A stretch of 64,000 nucleotides of DNA from Frigidibacter mobilis. Its GTDB lineage: Bacteria; Pseudomonadota; Alphaproteobacteria; Rhodobacterales; Rhodobacteraceae. Positions 11,578 through 19,312 of this stretch are shown here, one piece after another. The position numbers and the translations under genes were made by a program. The first letter of the stretch is position 1; each line of letters begins with the position of its first letter. The stretch spans positions 2,976,001-3,040,000 of the forward strand of contig NZ_CP012661.1 of the NCBI RefSeq assembly GCF_001620265.1. Reading direction: 5' to 3'. A model generated the notes under the pieces. It searched no databases and had not been told where the DNA came from. It saw only the letters and a list, made by a program, of their open reading frames with translations.

Positions 11578-12828
11578 TCAATGCAGGTTGTGCTGGCTGC
11601 CGGTGCCTTCTTCGTCCAGCAGGTGGCCGGTGGCGAAACGGTCGAGCCGGAAGCGACGCGCCACCTCATGCGGGTGGTCGGTCGCCATCAGATGCGCCAT
11701 GCACCAGCCCGAGGCCGGCACAGCCTTGAACCCGCCATAGTTCCAGCCGCAGTCGATATAGAGGCCGTCGATGGGCGTGCGGTCGATGATCGGGCTGCCG
11801 TCGGGCGACATGTCCATGATCCCGCCCCAGCTGCGCAGAACCTTCGCCCGGCCGATCATCGGCATCAGCGTCATTCCCGCCTCCATCACATGCTCGACCA
11901 TCGGCAGGTTGCCCCGCGCGGCATAGCTTGCGTAGAAATCGAGATCGCCGCCGAACACGAGGCCCCCCTTGTCGGACTGGCTGATGTAGAAATGCCCCAT
12001 GCCGAAGCTGATGACATGGTCGATGACCGGCTTCAGCCCCTCGGTCACGAAGGCCTGCAGGATATGGCTCTCAATCGGCAGCCGCAGCCCGGCCATCGCC
12101 GCCACCTGGCTTGAGCGCCCGGCAACGACGATCCCGACCTTCCTGGCCCGGATCGCCCCGCGGGTGGTCTGCACGCCGGTCACGCGGCCGGCGGAAATGT
12201 CGATCCCCGTCACCTCGCAGTTCTGGATCAGGTCCACCCCGCGCTGGTCTGCCCCCCGCGCATAGCCCCAGGCCACGGCATCATGCCGCGCGGTGCCGCC
12301 GCGCCGGTGCAGAAGGCCGCCATAGACCGGGAAGCGGGTGTTGTCGAAATCGAGATAGGGCAGCAGCGCCCGCACCCCGTCTCGGTCCAGCAGTTCCGCA
12401 TCATCCCCCTGGGTAATCATCGCATTGCCCCGCCGGACAAAGGCGTCGCGCTGCCCGTCGGAGTGGAACAGGTTGATGAGCCCGCGCTGGCTGTGCATCA
12501 CGTTGTAGTTCAGTTCTGCCTCCAGCCCCTCCCACAGTTTCAGCGAGTGGCTGTAGAACTCCTGGTTTCCGGGCAGGAAGTAGTTGGCGCGCACGATGGT
12601 GGTGTTGCGCCCGACATTGCCGCCACCCAGATAGCCCTTCTCCAGCACCGCGATATTCTGGATGCCGTGGTTCCTGGCCAGGTAATAGGCCGTGGAAAGA
12701 CCATGCCCGCCGCCGCCGATGATGACCATGTCATATTCGGGCTTCGGATCGGGCTCGCGCCAGACCGGCTTCCAGCCGCGGTTGCCCCGCAGCCCCTCGG
12801 CAATCACCCTCAGCCCGGAATAGCGCAT
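11578..12828 (-). CDS. soxB: Sarcosine oxidase beta subunit
   Basis: 416 aa. SoxB carries the flavins and oxidises sarcosine. It begins MRYSGLRVIAEGL, as in related Rhodobacteraceae proteins, and the FAD-binding segment YDMVIIGGGGHGLSTAYYLA lies at residues 32-51. Further DAO-family motifs are LEKGYLGGGNVGRNTTIVRA and, near the C-terminus, DCGWNYGGFKAVPASGW. An in-frame ATG at 12840 would add four residues. The open frame continues far upstream, but only as an antisense shadow of metG. It is the first gene of the soxBDAG operon, and the promoter should lie in 12829-13100. Confidence 0.96.
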   Translation of the reverse strand: MRYSGLRVIAEGLRGNRGWKPVWREPDPKPEYDMVIIGGGGHGLSTAYYLARNHGIQNIAVLEKGYLGGGNVGRNTTIVRANYFLPGNQEFYSHSLKLWEGLEAELNYNVMHSQRGLINLFHSDGQRDAFVRRGNAMITQGDDAELLDRDGVRALLPYLDFDNTRFPVYGGLLHRRGGTARHDAVAWGYARGADQRGVDLIQNCEVTGIDISAGRVTGVQTTRGAIRARKVGIVVAGRSSQVAAMAGLRLPIESHILQAFVTEGLKPVIDHVISFGMGHFYISQSDKGGLVFGGDLDFYASYAARGNLPMVEHVMEAGMTLMPMIGRAKVLRSWGGIMDMSPDGSPIIDRTPIDGLYIDCGWNYGGFKAVPASGWCMAHLMATDHPHEVARRFRLDRFATGHLLDEEGTGSQHNLH

Positions 12829-13233
12829 GTCTGCCCCCATTGCTCTGGCACCCAGTGAACCCGGTTGCGGCAGAGTTATCAACGGGGCACCGAAAATTCC
12901 CCGTCCGACGGCGACACCCGCATGTCGCAATGCAGCCTCGGCGCAAGACTGTCGTGGCTCAATGCCCTCCCTTTGCCCGGAATCAAGGCGCCTTGGCGCC
13001 GCCGGGCAGCGCCCGTCCGCCCCCTCGGGCGGGCGCTCCTCACCCTCACCGCCTAGAACCACGGGGGAGTGTGCCGCACCATAAAGTGCCCAGAACCGCC
13101 GTTGCTCGCCCACCCGGCGGCCGGGCGCTGCCCTCTGACGGTGCCACCAAAGCCCGTTGCCCCCCGCAACCCTCTGGCCCTTCCTGCACAAGGGCTGTAA
13201 ATCGCGCTGCGACACCAAAGGATAGGCGCGGCA
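12829..13233. other. Intergenic region between divergent soxB and metG
   Basis: About 400 bp without a credible gene. It must hold the two divergent promoters. The only clear structure is the hairpin at 13008-13037. No riboswitch or T-box was recognised. Confidence 0.6.
13008..13037. repeat. GC-rich hairpin upstream of metG
   Basis: AGCGCCCGTCCG (13008-13019) pairs with CGGGCGGGCGCT (13026-13037), a 12-bp stem with one wobble and a 6-nt loop. No T-run follows on either strand, so it is not a classic terminator. It could act as a leader structure or a general intergenic palindrome. Confidence 0.4.
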
Positions 13234-14952
13234 ATGGCACGGATTCTGATTACCTCGGCACTGCCCTACATCAACGGCATCAAGCATCTGGGCAACCTCG
13301 TCGGCAGCCAGTTGCCCGCCGACCTCTATGCCCGCTACATGCGGGGCCGCGGCCATGAGGTGATGTTCATCTGCGCGACCGATGAGCACGGCACCCCGGC
13401 AGAGCTTGCCGCCGCCAAGACCGGCGAGGCGGTGGATGCCTATTGCGCCCGGATGCATGAGGTACAGGCCGATCTGGCGCGCGGGTTCCGGCTGTCCTTC
13501 GACCATTACGGCCGCTCCTCCAGCGCCCGCAACCGCGCGCTGACCCAGCATTTCGCCGGCAAGCTGGCCGAGAACGGCTTCATCGAGGAGCATTCGGAAA
13601 AGCAGGTCTATTCCATCGCCGATGGCCGCTTCCTGCCCGACCGCTATATCGAGGGCACCTGCCCGAACTGCGGCTATGAGCGGGCGCGCGGCGACCAGTG
13701 CGAGAACTGCACCAAGCAGCTGGACCCGACCGACCTCATCAACCCGCGCTCGGCCATTTCCGGCTCCACCGATCTCGAGGTGCGCGAGACCAAGCATCTC
13801 TATCTGCGCCAGTCGCTGCTTAAGGATGAGATCGACACCTGGATCGACGGGCAATCGGATTGGCCGATCCTGACCACTTCGATCGCCAAGAAGTGGCTGC
13901 ATGACGGCGACGGGCTGCAGGACCGCGGCATCACCCGCGACCTGCATTGGGGCGTGCCGGTGAAGAAGGGCGACGCGGAATGGCCGGGGATGGAGGGCAA
14001 GGTCTTCTATGTCTGGTTCGATGCCCCCATCGAATATATCGGCGCCACCGCCGAATGGGCCGATGCGACCGGAAAGTCGGACAAGGACTGGGAACGCTGG
14101 TGGCGCTCCGACAAGGGCGCCGAGGATGTTCGCTATGTGCAATTCATGGGCAAGGACAACGTGCCCTTCCACACCCTCAGCTTCCCCGCCACGATCATGG
14201 GGTCGCGCGAGCCGTGGAAGCTGGTCGATTACATCAAGTCGTTCAACTACCTGAACTATGATGGCGGCCAGTTCTCGACCAGCCAGGGCCGCGGCGTGTT
14301 CATGGATCAGGCGCTGTCGATCCTGCCGCCCGATTACTGGCGCTGGTGGCTGCTGAGCCATGCCCCCGAAAGCAGCGACAGCGAGTTCACCTGGGAGAAT
14401 TTCCAGGCCTCGGTGAACAAGGATCTGGCCGACGTTCTGGGCAATTTCGTCAGCCGCATCACCAAGTTCTGCCGGTCCAAATACGGCGAGGTGGTGCCCG
14501 AGGGCGGCGAGACGGGCGAGCGGGCCGCGGCGCTGGTCGTCGAACTGGAAACCCGGGTGCGCGCCTATGAAACGCATATGGAGGCGATGGAGGTGCGCAA
14601 GGCCGCGGCCGAGCTGCGTGCGATCTGGGCCGCGGGCAACGAATACCTGCAATCGGCCGCGCCCTGGACCGTGGTCAAGACAGAGCCGGAGCGGGCGGCA
14701 GCGATGGTGCGGCTGTCGCTGAACCTCGTGCGGCTTTACGCGGTGCTGTCCGAGCCCTTCATCCCCGACGCCGCCGCGATGATGCTGGAAGCTATGGGCA
14801 CCGCCGACCGCAGTTGGCCGGGCGATGTGGCCGCGGCACTGGAAACCCTGCCCGCTGGCCACGCCTTCACCACGCCGGACAACCTGTTCCGCAAGATCAC
14901 GGATGAAGAGCGCGAGGACTGGGAAAAGCGCTTCTCGGGCATCCGCAGCTAA
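13234..14952 (+). CDS. metG: Methionyl-tRNA synthetase
   Basis: 572 aa, class I synthetase that charges tRNA-Met. The HIGH-type signature is [11 protein letters not shown] (residues 11-21). A zinc knuckle with two Cys pairs ([17 protein letters not shown]) sits near residues 144-160, and the KMSKS-type signature is FSTSQGRG (about 347-354). The anticodon-binding helical domain follows ([19 protein letters not shown]). The C-terminal tRNA-binding extension found in some MetRS is absent, as in many alphaproteobacteria. Confidence 0.96.
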   Translation: MARILITSALPYINGIKHLGNLVGSQLPADLYARYMRGRGHEVMFICATDEHGTPAELAAAKTGEAVDAYCARMHEVQADLARGFRLSFDHYGRSSSARNRALTQHFAGKLAENGFIEEHSEKQVYSIADGRFLPDRYIEGTCPNCGYERARGDQCENCTKQLDPTDLINPRSAISGSTDLEVRETKHLYLRQSLLKDEIDTWIDGQSDWPILTTSIAKKWLHDGDGLQDRGITRDLHWGVPVKKGDAEWPGMEGKVFYVWFDAPIEYIGATAEWADATGKSDKDWERWWRSDKGAEDVRYVQFMGKDNVPFHTLSFPATIMGSREPWKLVDYIKSFNYLNYDGGQFSTSQGRGVFMDQALSILPPDYWRWWLLSHAPESSDSEFTWENFQASVNKDLADVLGNFVSRITKFCRSKYGEVVPEGGETGERAAALVVELETRVRAYETHMEAMEVRKAAAELRAIWAAGNEYLQSAAPWTVVKTEPERAAAMVRLSLNLVRLYAVLSEPFIPDAAAMMLEAMGTADRSWPGDVAAALETLPAGHAFTTPDNLFRKITDEEREDWEKRFSGIRS

Positions 14953-14968
14953 CGACCGGCCCGGCGGC

Positions 14969-15667
14969 CTATGCCGCCGGCGCCAGAACGTGCAGCGTGA
15001 CGGCAGCGTAGAACACCATGCTCGCCACCAGCACGAAGCCGTGCCAGATCGTGTTGTGGAACGGCAGGCGGTCGTACAGGAAGAACCCGACCCCGGCGGT
15101 GTAGATCAGCCCGCCGATCACGATCAACATCAGCACCGGCGCAGACACGGTGGCAAACACGCCCCAGCCCGCGACGACCCCGACCCAGCCCATGCCCAAG
15201 TAGAGCGACAGCGCCAGCCAGCGGAACCGCTCGGGCGAGACCATCTTCAGCCCGGTCCCTGCCGCGGCCGCGCCCCATAGCCCGGCCAGCAGATAGCCCT
15301 GCCCGCCCGCCAGCAGCGTGAACGGCGTATAGGTGCCGGCAATCTTCAGGTAGATGGCCGCATGGTCCAGCCGGCGCAGCACCAGCGTCCAGCTGCCTTG
15401 CGGCACCATGTGGTAGAGCGCCGAGCACAGGATCATCGCAATCAGCGTCGCGCCATAGATCGAGGTGGCGACAACCGCCGTGGCATCGCCGCGCAGCACC
15501 ACCGTCAGCGTCACCAGCACAGGCACCGCCAGCATTGCTGCCGTCAGGCCCGAGACATGCATCACCGCATCGCTCAACCGTTCGGCGCGGCTGTAGCCAT
15601 CGCGCACGAACCGTGCGCGGCGGGGGTGTTCGGCGGGCGGGCTGCCCGGAGAGGAGTCTGGGGTCAT
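14969..15667 (-). CDS. Hemolysin III/TrhA family membrane protein
   Basis: 232 aa with about seven hydrophobic segments. Motifs of the PAQR/hemolysin III family are all present: SALYHMVP, the LDHAAIYLKIAGTYTP loop and FHNTIWHGFVL, which supply the Ser/Asp/His residues expected to bind a metal in the inner membrane. Members affect membrane fluidity or lipid homeostasis; hydrolase activity is suspected but not shown here. It is convergent with metG, with a 16-bp gap. Confidence 0.88.
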   Translation of the reverse strand: MTPDSSPGSPPAEHPRRARFVRDGYSRAERLSDAVMHVSGLTAAMLAVPVLVTLTVVLRGDATAVVATSIYGATLIAMILCSALYHMVPQGSWTLVLRRLDHAAIYLKIAGTYTPFTLLAGGQGYLLAGLWGAAAAGTGLKMVSPERFRWLALSLYLGMGWVGVVAGWGVFATVSAPVLMLIVIGGLIYTAGVGFFLYDRLPFHNTIWHGFVLVASMVFYAAVTLHVLAPAA

Positions 15668-15729
15668 GGCCTATCCTAGCGCAGATCGACGGGCACAGAT
15701 ATGGGCCAACCCTCAAACAAGCGTGAAAG

Positions 15730-16374
15730 TCAGCCGCCGAAGACCGCGCCCAACCCCTGCCCGGCGCGCACCGCCAGCAGCGCCAGGACCGCGAAATACC
15801 CGATGGTCAACCCGATGAAGCCATAGCCGGCCAGCACCATCACCCCGTCCCGCTGCATCATCCCCATTGCCAGCAGCAGCACCGCGATCGCCGGCAGCGT
15901 GTTGGAAAACGGCACCAGCCCCAGCGGCGCCATCAGCAGGATTCCCGCCAGCATCAGCATCAGCCCGTTGAAGCGCGACACCATGCCGGCCCGCGTCAAC
16001 CCGGTCAGCCGCGGCCGCACGAAGCGTTCGACCTTGCCCACCAGATCCAGCCCGCGCCCCAGGGCTGCGCGCAGCTTGTCCGACGGCATTTCCCGGTCCA
16101 GCACCCGCCGCGGCAGCCAGGGCAGCCGGTTCAGCGTGATCGCCAGCGCCGCCAGCACGATGGCGGCCCCGAACACGGTGCTGACACCCGGGATCGACAC
16201 CGGCAGCAGGAACGGCAGCGACGCGATGCCGCACAGCAGCAGCAGACCCTGCTCGCCAATCGCCTCGATCAGCCGGCGCAGGGTGATGGTCTCACCACCG
16301 ATGCCCTCGATGGTCGCGCGCAGCGAGGCGCTGAACGAGGTGGTGGTGTCGTGAAACTGTTCCTGGCTGCTCAT
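15730..16374 (-). CDS. ExoD-family exopolysaccharide synthesis membrane protein
   Basis: 214 aa from the ATG at 16374 (MSSQEQFHDTTTSF); upstream in-frame codons to 16494 look non-coding. The ExoD family (named from Sinorhizobium exopolysaccharide mutants) is recognisable by ITLRRLIEAIGEQGLLLLCGI, LPFLLPVSIPGVST and the C-terminal hydrophobic helices. Several transmembrane segments are evident. The biochemical role of the family is unknown. It stands alone between a terminator and hemolysin III. Confidence 0.85.
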   Translation of the reverse strand: MSSQEQFHDTTTSFSASLRATIEGIGGETITLRRLIEAIGEQGLLLLCGIASLPFLLPVSIPGVSTVFGAAIVLAALAITLNRLPWLPRRVLDREMPSDKLRAALGRGLDLVGKVERFVRPRLTGLTRAGMVSRFNGLMLMLAGILLMAPLGLVPFSNTLPAIAVLLLAMGMMQRDGVMVLAGYGFIGLTIGYFAVLALLAVRAGQGLGAVFGG

Positions 16375-16497
16375 GGTCCCGCCTGTCCTGATTGGGCGGC
16401 GCGTCAAAGCCGCAGTCGGTGCATAGTGCCATGCTGCGCTGCCGCATGGCAACCTCGCATCGCCCGCGCCGGCGCGCTGTCGCCTGCCGGACATGCA

Positions 16498-16525
16498 AAC
16501 GGGGAGGGCCTGCGCCCTCCCCGTT
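16498..16525 (-). terminator. Rho-independent terminator after the cold-shock gene
   Basis: AACGGGGAGGGC (16498-16509) and GCCCTCCCCGTT (16514-16525) form a perfect 12-bp stem with a 4-nt loop. On the minus strand the stem ends GTTTGC, a short T tail. It lies 50 bp past the cold-shock stop codon and separates it from the exoD-like gene. Confidence 0.75.
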
Positions 16526-16576
16526 CAGATCTGCAAGCATCGCGGGCCAAAGCCCAGCCGCTGCCCGCTCTGGCGA

Positions 16577-16783
16577 TCAGGCCAGCGCGAGGTTGGTTGC
16601 GGATTCGCGGCCGTCACGGCCGGTTTCGATGTCGAAGGTCACTTTCTGACCGTCATTCAGCTGACGGATGCCCGCACGCTCGACCGCCGAGATATGGACG
16701 AAAATGTCCTTTTTCCCGCCGTCCGGGGCGATGAAGCCGAAGCCCTTGGTGGTGTTGAACCATTTCACGCTGCCGGTGGCCAT
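16577..16783 (-). CDS. Cold-shock protein (CspA family)
   Basis: 68 aa single cold-shock domain that binds single-stranded RNA/DNA. RNP1 (KGFGFIAPD) and RNP2 (DIFVHIS) are intact, and the start [10 protein letters not shown] is canonical. A strong ribosome site (AAGGAGA) precedes the ATG. The long upstream stretch (16784-17032) can hold the promoter and a structured 5' leader, as is usual in this family, but no specific cold-box motif was confirmed. It is monocistronic, ending in the hairpin at 16498-16525. Confidence 0.95.
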   Translation of the reverse strand: MATGSVKWFNTTKGFGFIAPDGGKKDIFVHISAVERAGIRQLNDGQKVTFDIETGRDGRESATNLALA

Positions 16784-17032
16784 CGTGATGTCTCCTTCAC
16801 ATATGCCGCCCGCACCATTGCGACGGCCCGGCTCTGTCAGTTCAAAATCGATAGGACTGCAGCCGATGAAGCGAGACAGGGATCGATAGAGATAACGTAA
16901 GCCGCCTCAATATGGTCCCGAACCGGCCCAAAAGCAACTGATTTCAGAACCACCGGCACAGCCCCGCCCAGCCGCTGCGGCCAGTCTGGCCTCGGCTTTC
17001 GGGGCGGAATCGCGCCCCCGGCTCAAGACGAG

Positions 17033-17079
17033 TGGTGCCCGCGGCCGGACTCGAACCGGCAAGGCCAGAGCCGAGGGAT
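17033..17079 (-). pseudogene. tRNA-Leu(UAA) 3' remnant
   Basis: Contains (minus strand) the variable-arm piece, the T stem and loop (GCCGG-TTCGAGT-CCGGC), the 3' acceptor strand CGCGGGC, discriminator A and an encoded CCA. The acceptor strand pairs exactly with the 5' fragment at 19187-19227 and not with the intact tRNA at 19013-19097. It is therefore the displaced end of the native gene. Confidence 0.88.
17062..17079. repeat. Putative attL repeat
   Basis: AGGCCAGAG-CCGA-GGGAT on the plus strand, inside the tRNA-Leu variable arm and the 3' side of the anticodon stem. It matches the right-hand copy at 19174-19190 except for the 3-4 nt centre. Confidence 0.65.
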
Positions 17080-17085
17080 CCTCTC

Positions 17086-17982
17086 CTAATAGGTCAGAAG
17101 CAGCCTGTCGCGGACTTCCTCAGCCTCACATGTCTGCCCACCCATCTGAAACCGCTTGAGCATGGACCGGCCCACGTTGACCATAAGCTCCCGCTCGAAC
17201 AGGCCTTCCGGCAAGTCAATGTCACAGTAGTGGTTGCCGCTCTTTTTGGTCCCGTCGATGCTGAGCACCACATAGACGCCCCGGCGCTTGCAGTCTTCAA
17301 TTGCTTCCATCAACTTCGCCAGGCTGAAACTCTGAGCCCCGTAAAGGATCGCCTGCGAGTGCGAATAGGGTGGGTCGCAGTATACCAGATCGCCAGGCTT
17401 GGCGCGCGCCATCGCCTCGGTGTAGTCGAGCAGGTGGAACTTCGAGCCCTTGAGCCTGTGCTGCCAAGTATCAACTCGCTTCGAAAAGGCGTCAGGGCTG
17501 ATGGGTTGGTGCGCCCCGATAGGTGTGGACATATACCCGTCATTCTTCCGGAACCGAACCACGCCCCCAAAGCATGACCGGGTAAGGAACAGGAAGTCTG
17601 CGCCATTGGGGTTGGCGTTGTAGGACGCCTTGATTTTCTCGTATTGTTCTACCCGGTCGCCTGCCTTATAGGTTTCCCACCTGGTGGCATACCAGCGCTT
17701 CAACTCATCTGGGCGTTCGGCAAGGGCCGCCCAGATTTCAATTAGCGGGGCAAAGACATCTGAGCCATACCCCTCGCTTGGCGCTAGAGTTGCCATTACA
17801 CCACCAGCCCCGAGGAATGGCTCGTAATAGGCGCCGAATTGTGCGGGGAAGTGGCCAATAATTTCGTGGGCGTATTTCTGTTTATTTCCAATCCATTTCA
17901 AAAGCTGCGTTTTGAATGGTGCGGGCGAGCGCATCTTCACCGGTTCCGCGCGGTCTAGTCCCGCAAAAAGGGCATACTGCAT
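17086..17982 (-). CDS. D12-class DNA adenine-N6 methyltransferase
   Basis: 298 aa, the usual length for a Dam/DpnII-type (alpha-class) N6-adenine methyltransferase using SAM. Motifs in order: KWIGNKQKYA (~29-38), the SAM-binding YYEPFLGAGGVM (~52-63), a target recognition region including CFGGVVRFRKNDGYMSTPIG, and the catalytic CDPPYSHSQ near residue 200. The start at 17982 has GAGAGGGAC just upstream. It is divergent from the endonuclease-like gene with 145 bp between the starts, and its stop lies 7 bp from the tRNA remnant. Recognition sequence is unknown; GATC and CATG are known for this class. It would protect host DNA from the partner nuclease. Confidence 0.93.
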   Translation of the reverse strand: MQYALFAGLDRAEPVKMRSPAPFKTQLLKWIGNKQKYAHEIIGHFPAQFGAYYEPFLGAGGVMATLAPSEGYGSDVFAPLIEIWAALAERPDELKRWYATRWETYKAGDRVEQYEKIKASYNANPNGADFLFLTRSCFGGVVRFRKNDGYMSTPIGAHQPISPDAFSKRVDTWQHRLKGSKFHLLDYTEAMARAKPGDLVYCDPPYSHSQAILYGAQSFSLAKLMEAIEDCKRRGVYVVLSIDGTKKSGNHYCDIDLPEGLFERELMVNVGRSMLKRFQMGGQTCEAEEVRDRLLLTY

Positions 17983-18027
17983 CTAGTCCCTCTCTTGCCC
18001 TTCGCCTCAACACCTGCGATCTTGCTT

Positions 18028-18040
18028 CAGTGTGGCACTG
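18028..18040. promoter_or_regulatory. Inverted repeat between the divergent methyltransferase and endonuclease genes
   Basis: CAGTG-TGG-CACTG, a perfect 5-bp dyad roughly midway in the 145-bp control region. Divergent restriction-modification genes often use a shared operator to delay nuclease expression; no separate controller gene is present. Functional role is inferred. Confidence 0.35.
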
Positions 18041-18127
18041 GCTCCAAGCACTTTTTGTAGGCGGAGAATTGCGTCGTTTTCACGTCCCACTATCCTGTTC
18101 AGTTACCGCGAGCGAGGACCAAAAGCA

Positions 18128-19006
18128 ATGCAGCCAGAGAAGCGTTTCCTAGCGCAACCGAAATCCTTCTGGGCTTGCGTCCGGACTATCAGCCAAAAGG
18201 TTGGCTATACCCAACGCGGCACGCGTCAGATCAAGGTGCCCACCCTCAACGACATGGTTGCAGCGTTCCGGGACCTGGGCCTGAACGTCCATGGCCTGCG
18301 CCACAAGGACGACACCCCGACCGACCTGGCGGTCAAGCTGACTGACTACTTCAAGTATCGCGCCAAGGTGTTGAACGAGCACGTTGAGCCCAGGCTGATG
18401 GACGCCGCACGGGCGAAGCACGAGTTTGACCGCCTGCGCGCCGAACTCAAGCCCAAGCGGGCGTTTGCGATGAACAAGCAGAAGGGCGAGAAGAAGTCAG
18501 AAGCCTACCTGACGTCCATCGTGAACATGCTGATTGAGGCCCACTCGGAGGGGTTGCCCTGTGACTACGACCCACGGGAACTGACGACCATCACCCATGA
18601 CGGGATGCCTGTCAGGACCCTGGCCAGGCGCGTAGACGGGGCTTTCCCAAGTGCCGTGAACCCGGTGGCCGTGTGGGAAATCAAGGAATACTACTACACC
18701 ACCACCTTTGGCAGCCGTGTGGCAGACGGGGTGTATGAAAGCCTCCTGGACGGGATGGAACTGGAAGAACTGCGCGAGCATGAGGCCATCGACGTGCGCC
18801 ACTACCTAATGGTGGACGCCCACTATACTTGGTGGGACCGTGGGCGGTCCTACCTCTGCCGCATGGTTGACATGCTGCACATGGGCTATGTGGACGAGGT
18901 TCTGTTCGGATACGAGGTCATTGAGGAAATGCCCCGTATTGTCAAAGAGATGGTGGAACTGACTAGGGCTCTGAATGCTCATGGAGGTGAGCTTCCCACA
19001 GATTGA
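18128..19006 (+). CDS. Candidate type II restriction endonuclease (PD-(D/E)XK-like)
   Basis: 292 aa from the ATG at 18128; an in-frame GTG at 18032 would add 32 residues that look non-coding. I do not recognise a named family. A nuclease reading rests on D170 followed by W-E184-I-K186 in the segment FPSAVNPVAVWEIKEYYYTT, which fits the D...(D/E)XK pattern, and on its divergent pairing with a methyltransferase in a two-gene island. The N-terminal ~60 residues (KSFWACVRTISQKVGYTQRG) may be a DNA-binding domain. Codon use is less GC-rich than the flanking host genes. The stop is 6 bp from the 3' end of the intact tRNA-Leu on the other strand. Confidence 0.7.
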   Translation: MQPEKRFLAQPKSFWACVRTISQKVGYTQRGTRQIKVPTLNDMVAAFRDLGLNVHGLRHKDDTPTDLAVKLTDYFKYRAKVLNEHVEPRLMDAARAKHEFDRLRAELKPKRAFAMNKQKGEKKSEAYLTSIVNMLIEAHSEGLPCDYDPRELTTITHDGMPVRTLARRVDGAFPSAVNPVAVWEIKEYYYTTTFGSRVADGVYESLLDGMELEELREHEAIDVRHYLMVDAHYTWWDRGRSYLCRMVDMLHMGYVDEVLFGYEVIEEMPRIVKEMVELTRALNAHGGELPTD

Positions 19007-19012
19007 GTTGCT

Positions 19013-19097
19013 TGGTGCGGGCGGCGGGAGTCGAACCCGCACGAGCTTGGCTCTAGCGATTTTAAGTCGCTTGTGTCTACCGTTCCACCACGCCCGC
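19013..19097 (-). tRNA. tRNA-Leu (anticodon UAA), intact, island-borne
   Basis: 85 nt including an encoded CCA. Acceptor GCGGGCG/CGCCCGC, anticodon stem AGCGA-CTTAAAA-TCGCT with anticodon TAA, a long variable arm and a regular T arm (GCGGG-TTCGACT-CCCGC). It differs in most stems from the native split gene, so it is not a duplicate made by insertion. It lies 90 nt downstream of the native tRNA 5' half in the same orientation. Confidence 0.95.
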
Positions 19098-19173
19098 AAA
19101 GACGTGCATTGGGTCTAATTCAGGCCCAAAGTTCTTCGTATCGCCTTAAGGCCATGAAAACAATGTGTTCCTC

Positions 19174-19190
19174 AGGCCAGAGTGCGGGAT
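19174..19190. repeat. Putative attR repeat
   Basis: AGGCCAGAG-TGC-GGGAT, the partner of the repeat at 17062-17079. It abuts the tRNA 5' half; beyond it, towards the island, similarity to the tRNA T arm stops at once, so the gene is not restored. Confidence 0.65.
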
Positions 19191-19227
19191 TTTAAGTCCC
19201 CTGTGTCTACCATTTCACCACGCGGGC
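19187..19227 (-). pseudogene. tRNA-Leu(UAA) 5' remnant
   Basis: Minus strand, starting GCCCGCGTGGTG, with D arm and the complete anticodon loop CTTAAAA, ending in the anticodon stem TCCC. It lacks the T arm and 3' acceptor, which lie at 17033-17079. The native tRNA promoter should be upstream (19228-19312). Confidence 0.88.
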
Positions 19228-19312
19228 CGCCAAGGTCGGCGCAGCCGCCGACACTGGCCCGGACCATAACCGGCGCCTGGAGCGAAGGAAAGCCGGGCGG
19301 CGCCTTGCAGCC

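Larger units (their letters stand above)
17033..19227. mobile_element. Compact restriction-modification island splitting a tRNA-Leu(UAA) gene
   Basis: The 5' half of a tRNA-Leu(UAA) ends near 19187 and its 3' half resumes at 17079, both on the minus strand. Joining them gives a regular tRNA-Leu, with acceptor stem GCCCGCG/CGCGGGC. The ~2.1-kb insert carries a D12 methyltransferase gene, a divergent endonuclease-like gene and an intact tRNA-Leu(UAA). Its base composition is visibly less GC-rich than the flanks. Imperfect 17-18-bp direct repeats mark the ends. Packing is tight: the methyltransferase stop is 7 bp from the left repeat and the endonuclease stop 6 bp from the intact tRNA. No integrase is present, so mobility would need help in trans or has been lost. 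Confidence 0.8.

Noticed and set aside
12829..13233. SAM or T-box type leader upstream of metG
   Set aside because: Only a plain GC hairpin is visible; no conserved riboswitch or T-box elements.
12829..14862. Long upstream extension of the soxB frame on the minus strand
   Set aside because: It lies antisense to metG and has no similarity; SoxB proteins begin at MRYSG.
17033..19227. Group I intron in tRNA-Leu(UAA)
   Set aside because: This tRNA is a classic group I intron host, but the insert holds protein genes on both strands and a tRNA, lies outside the anticodon loop and has flanking direct repeats; no intron core was seen.
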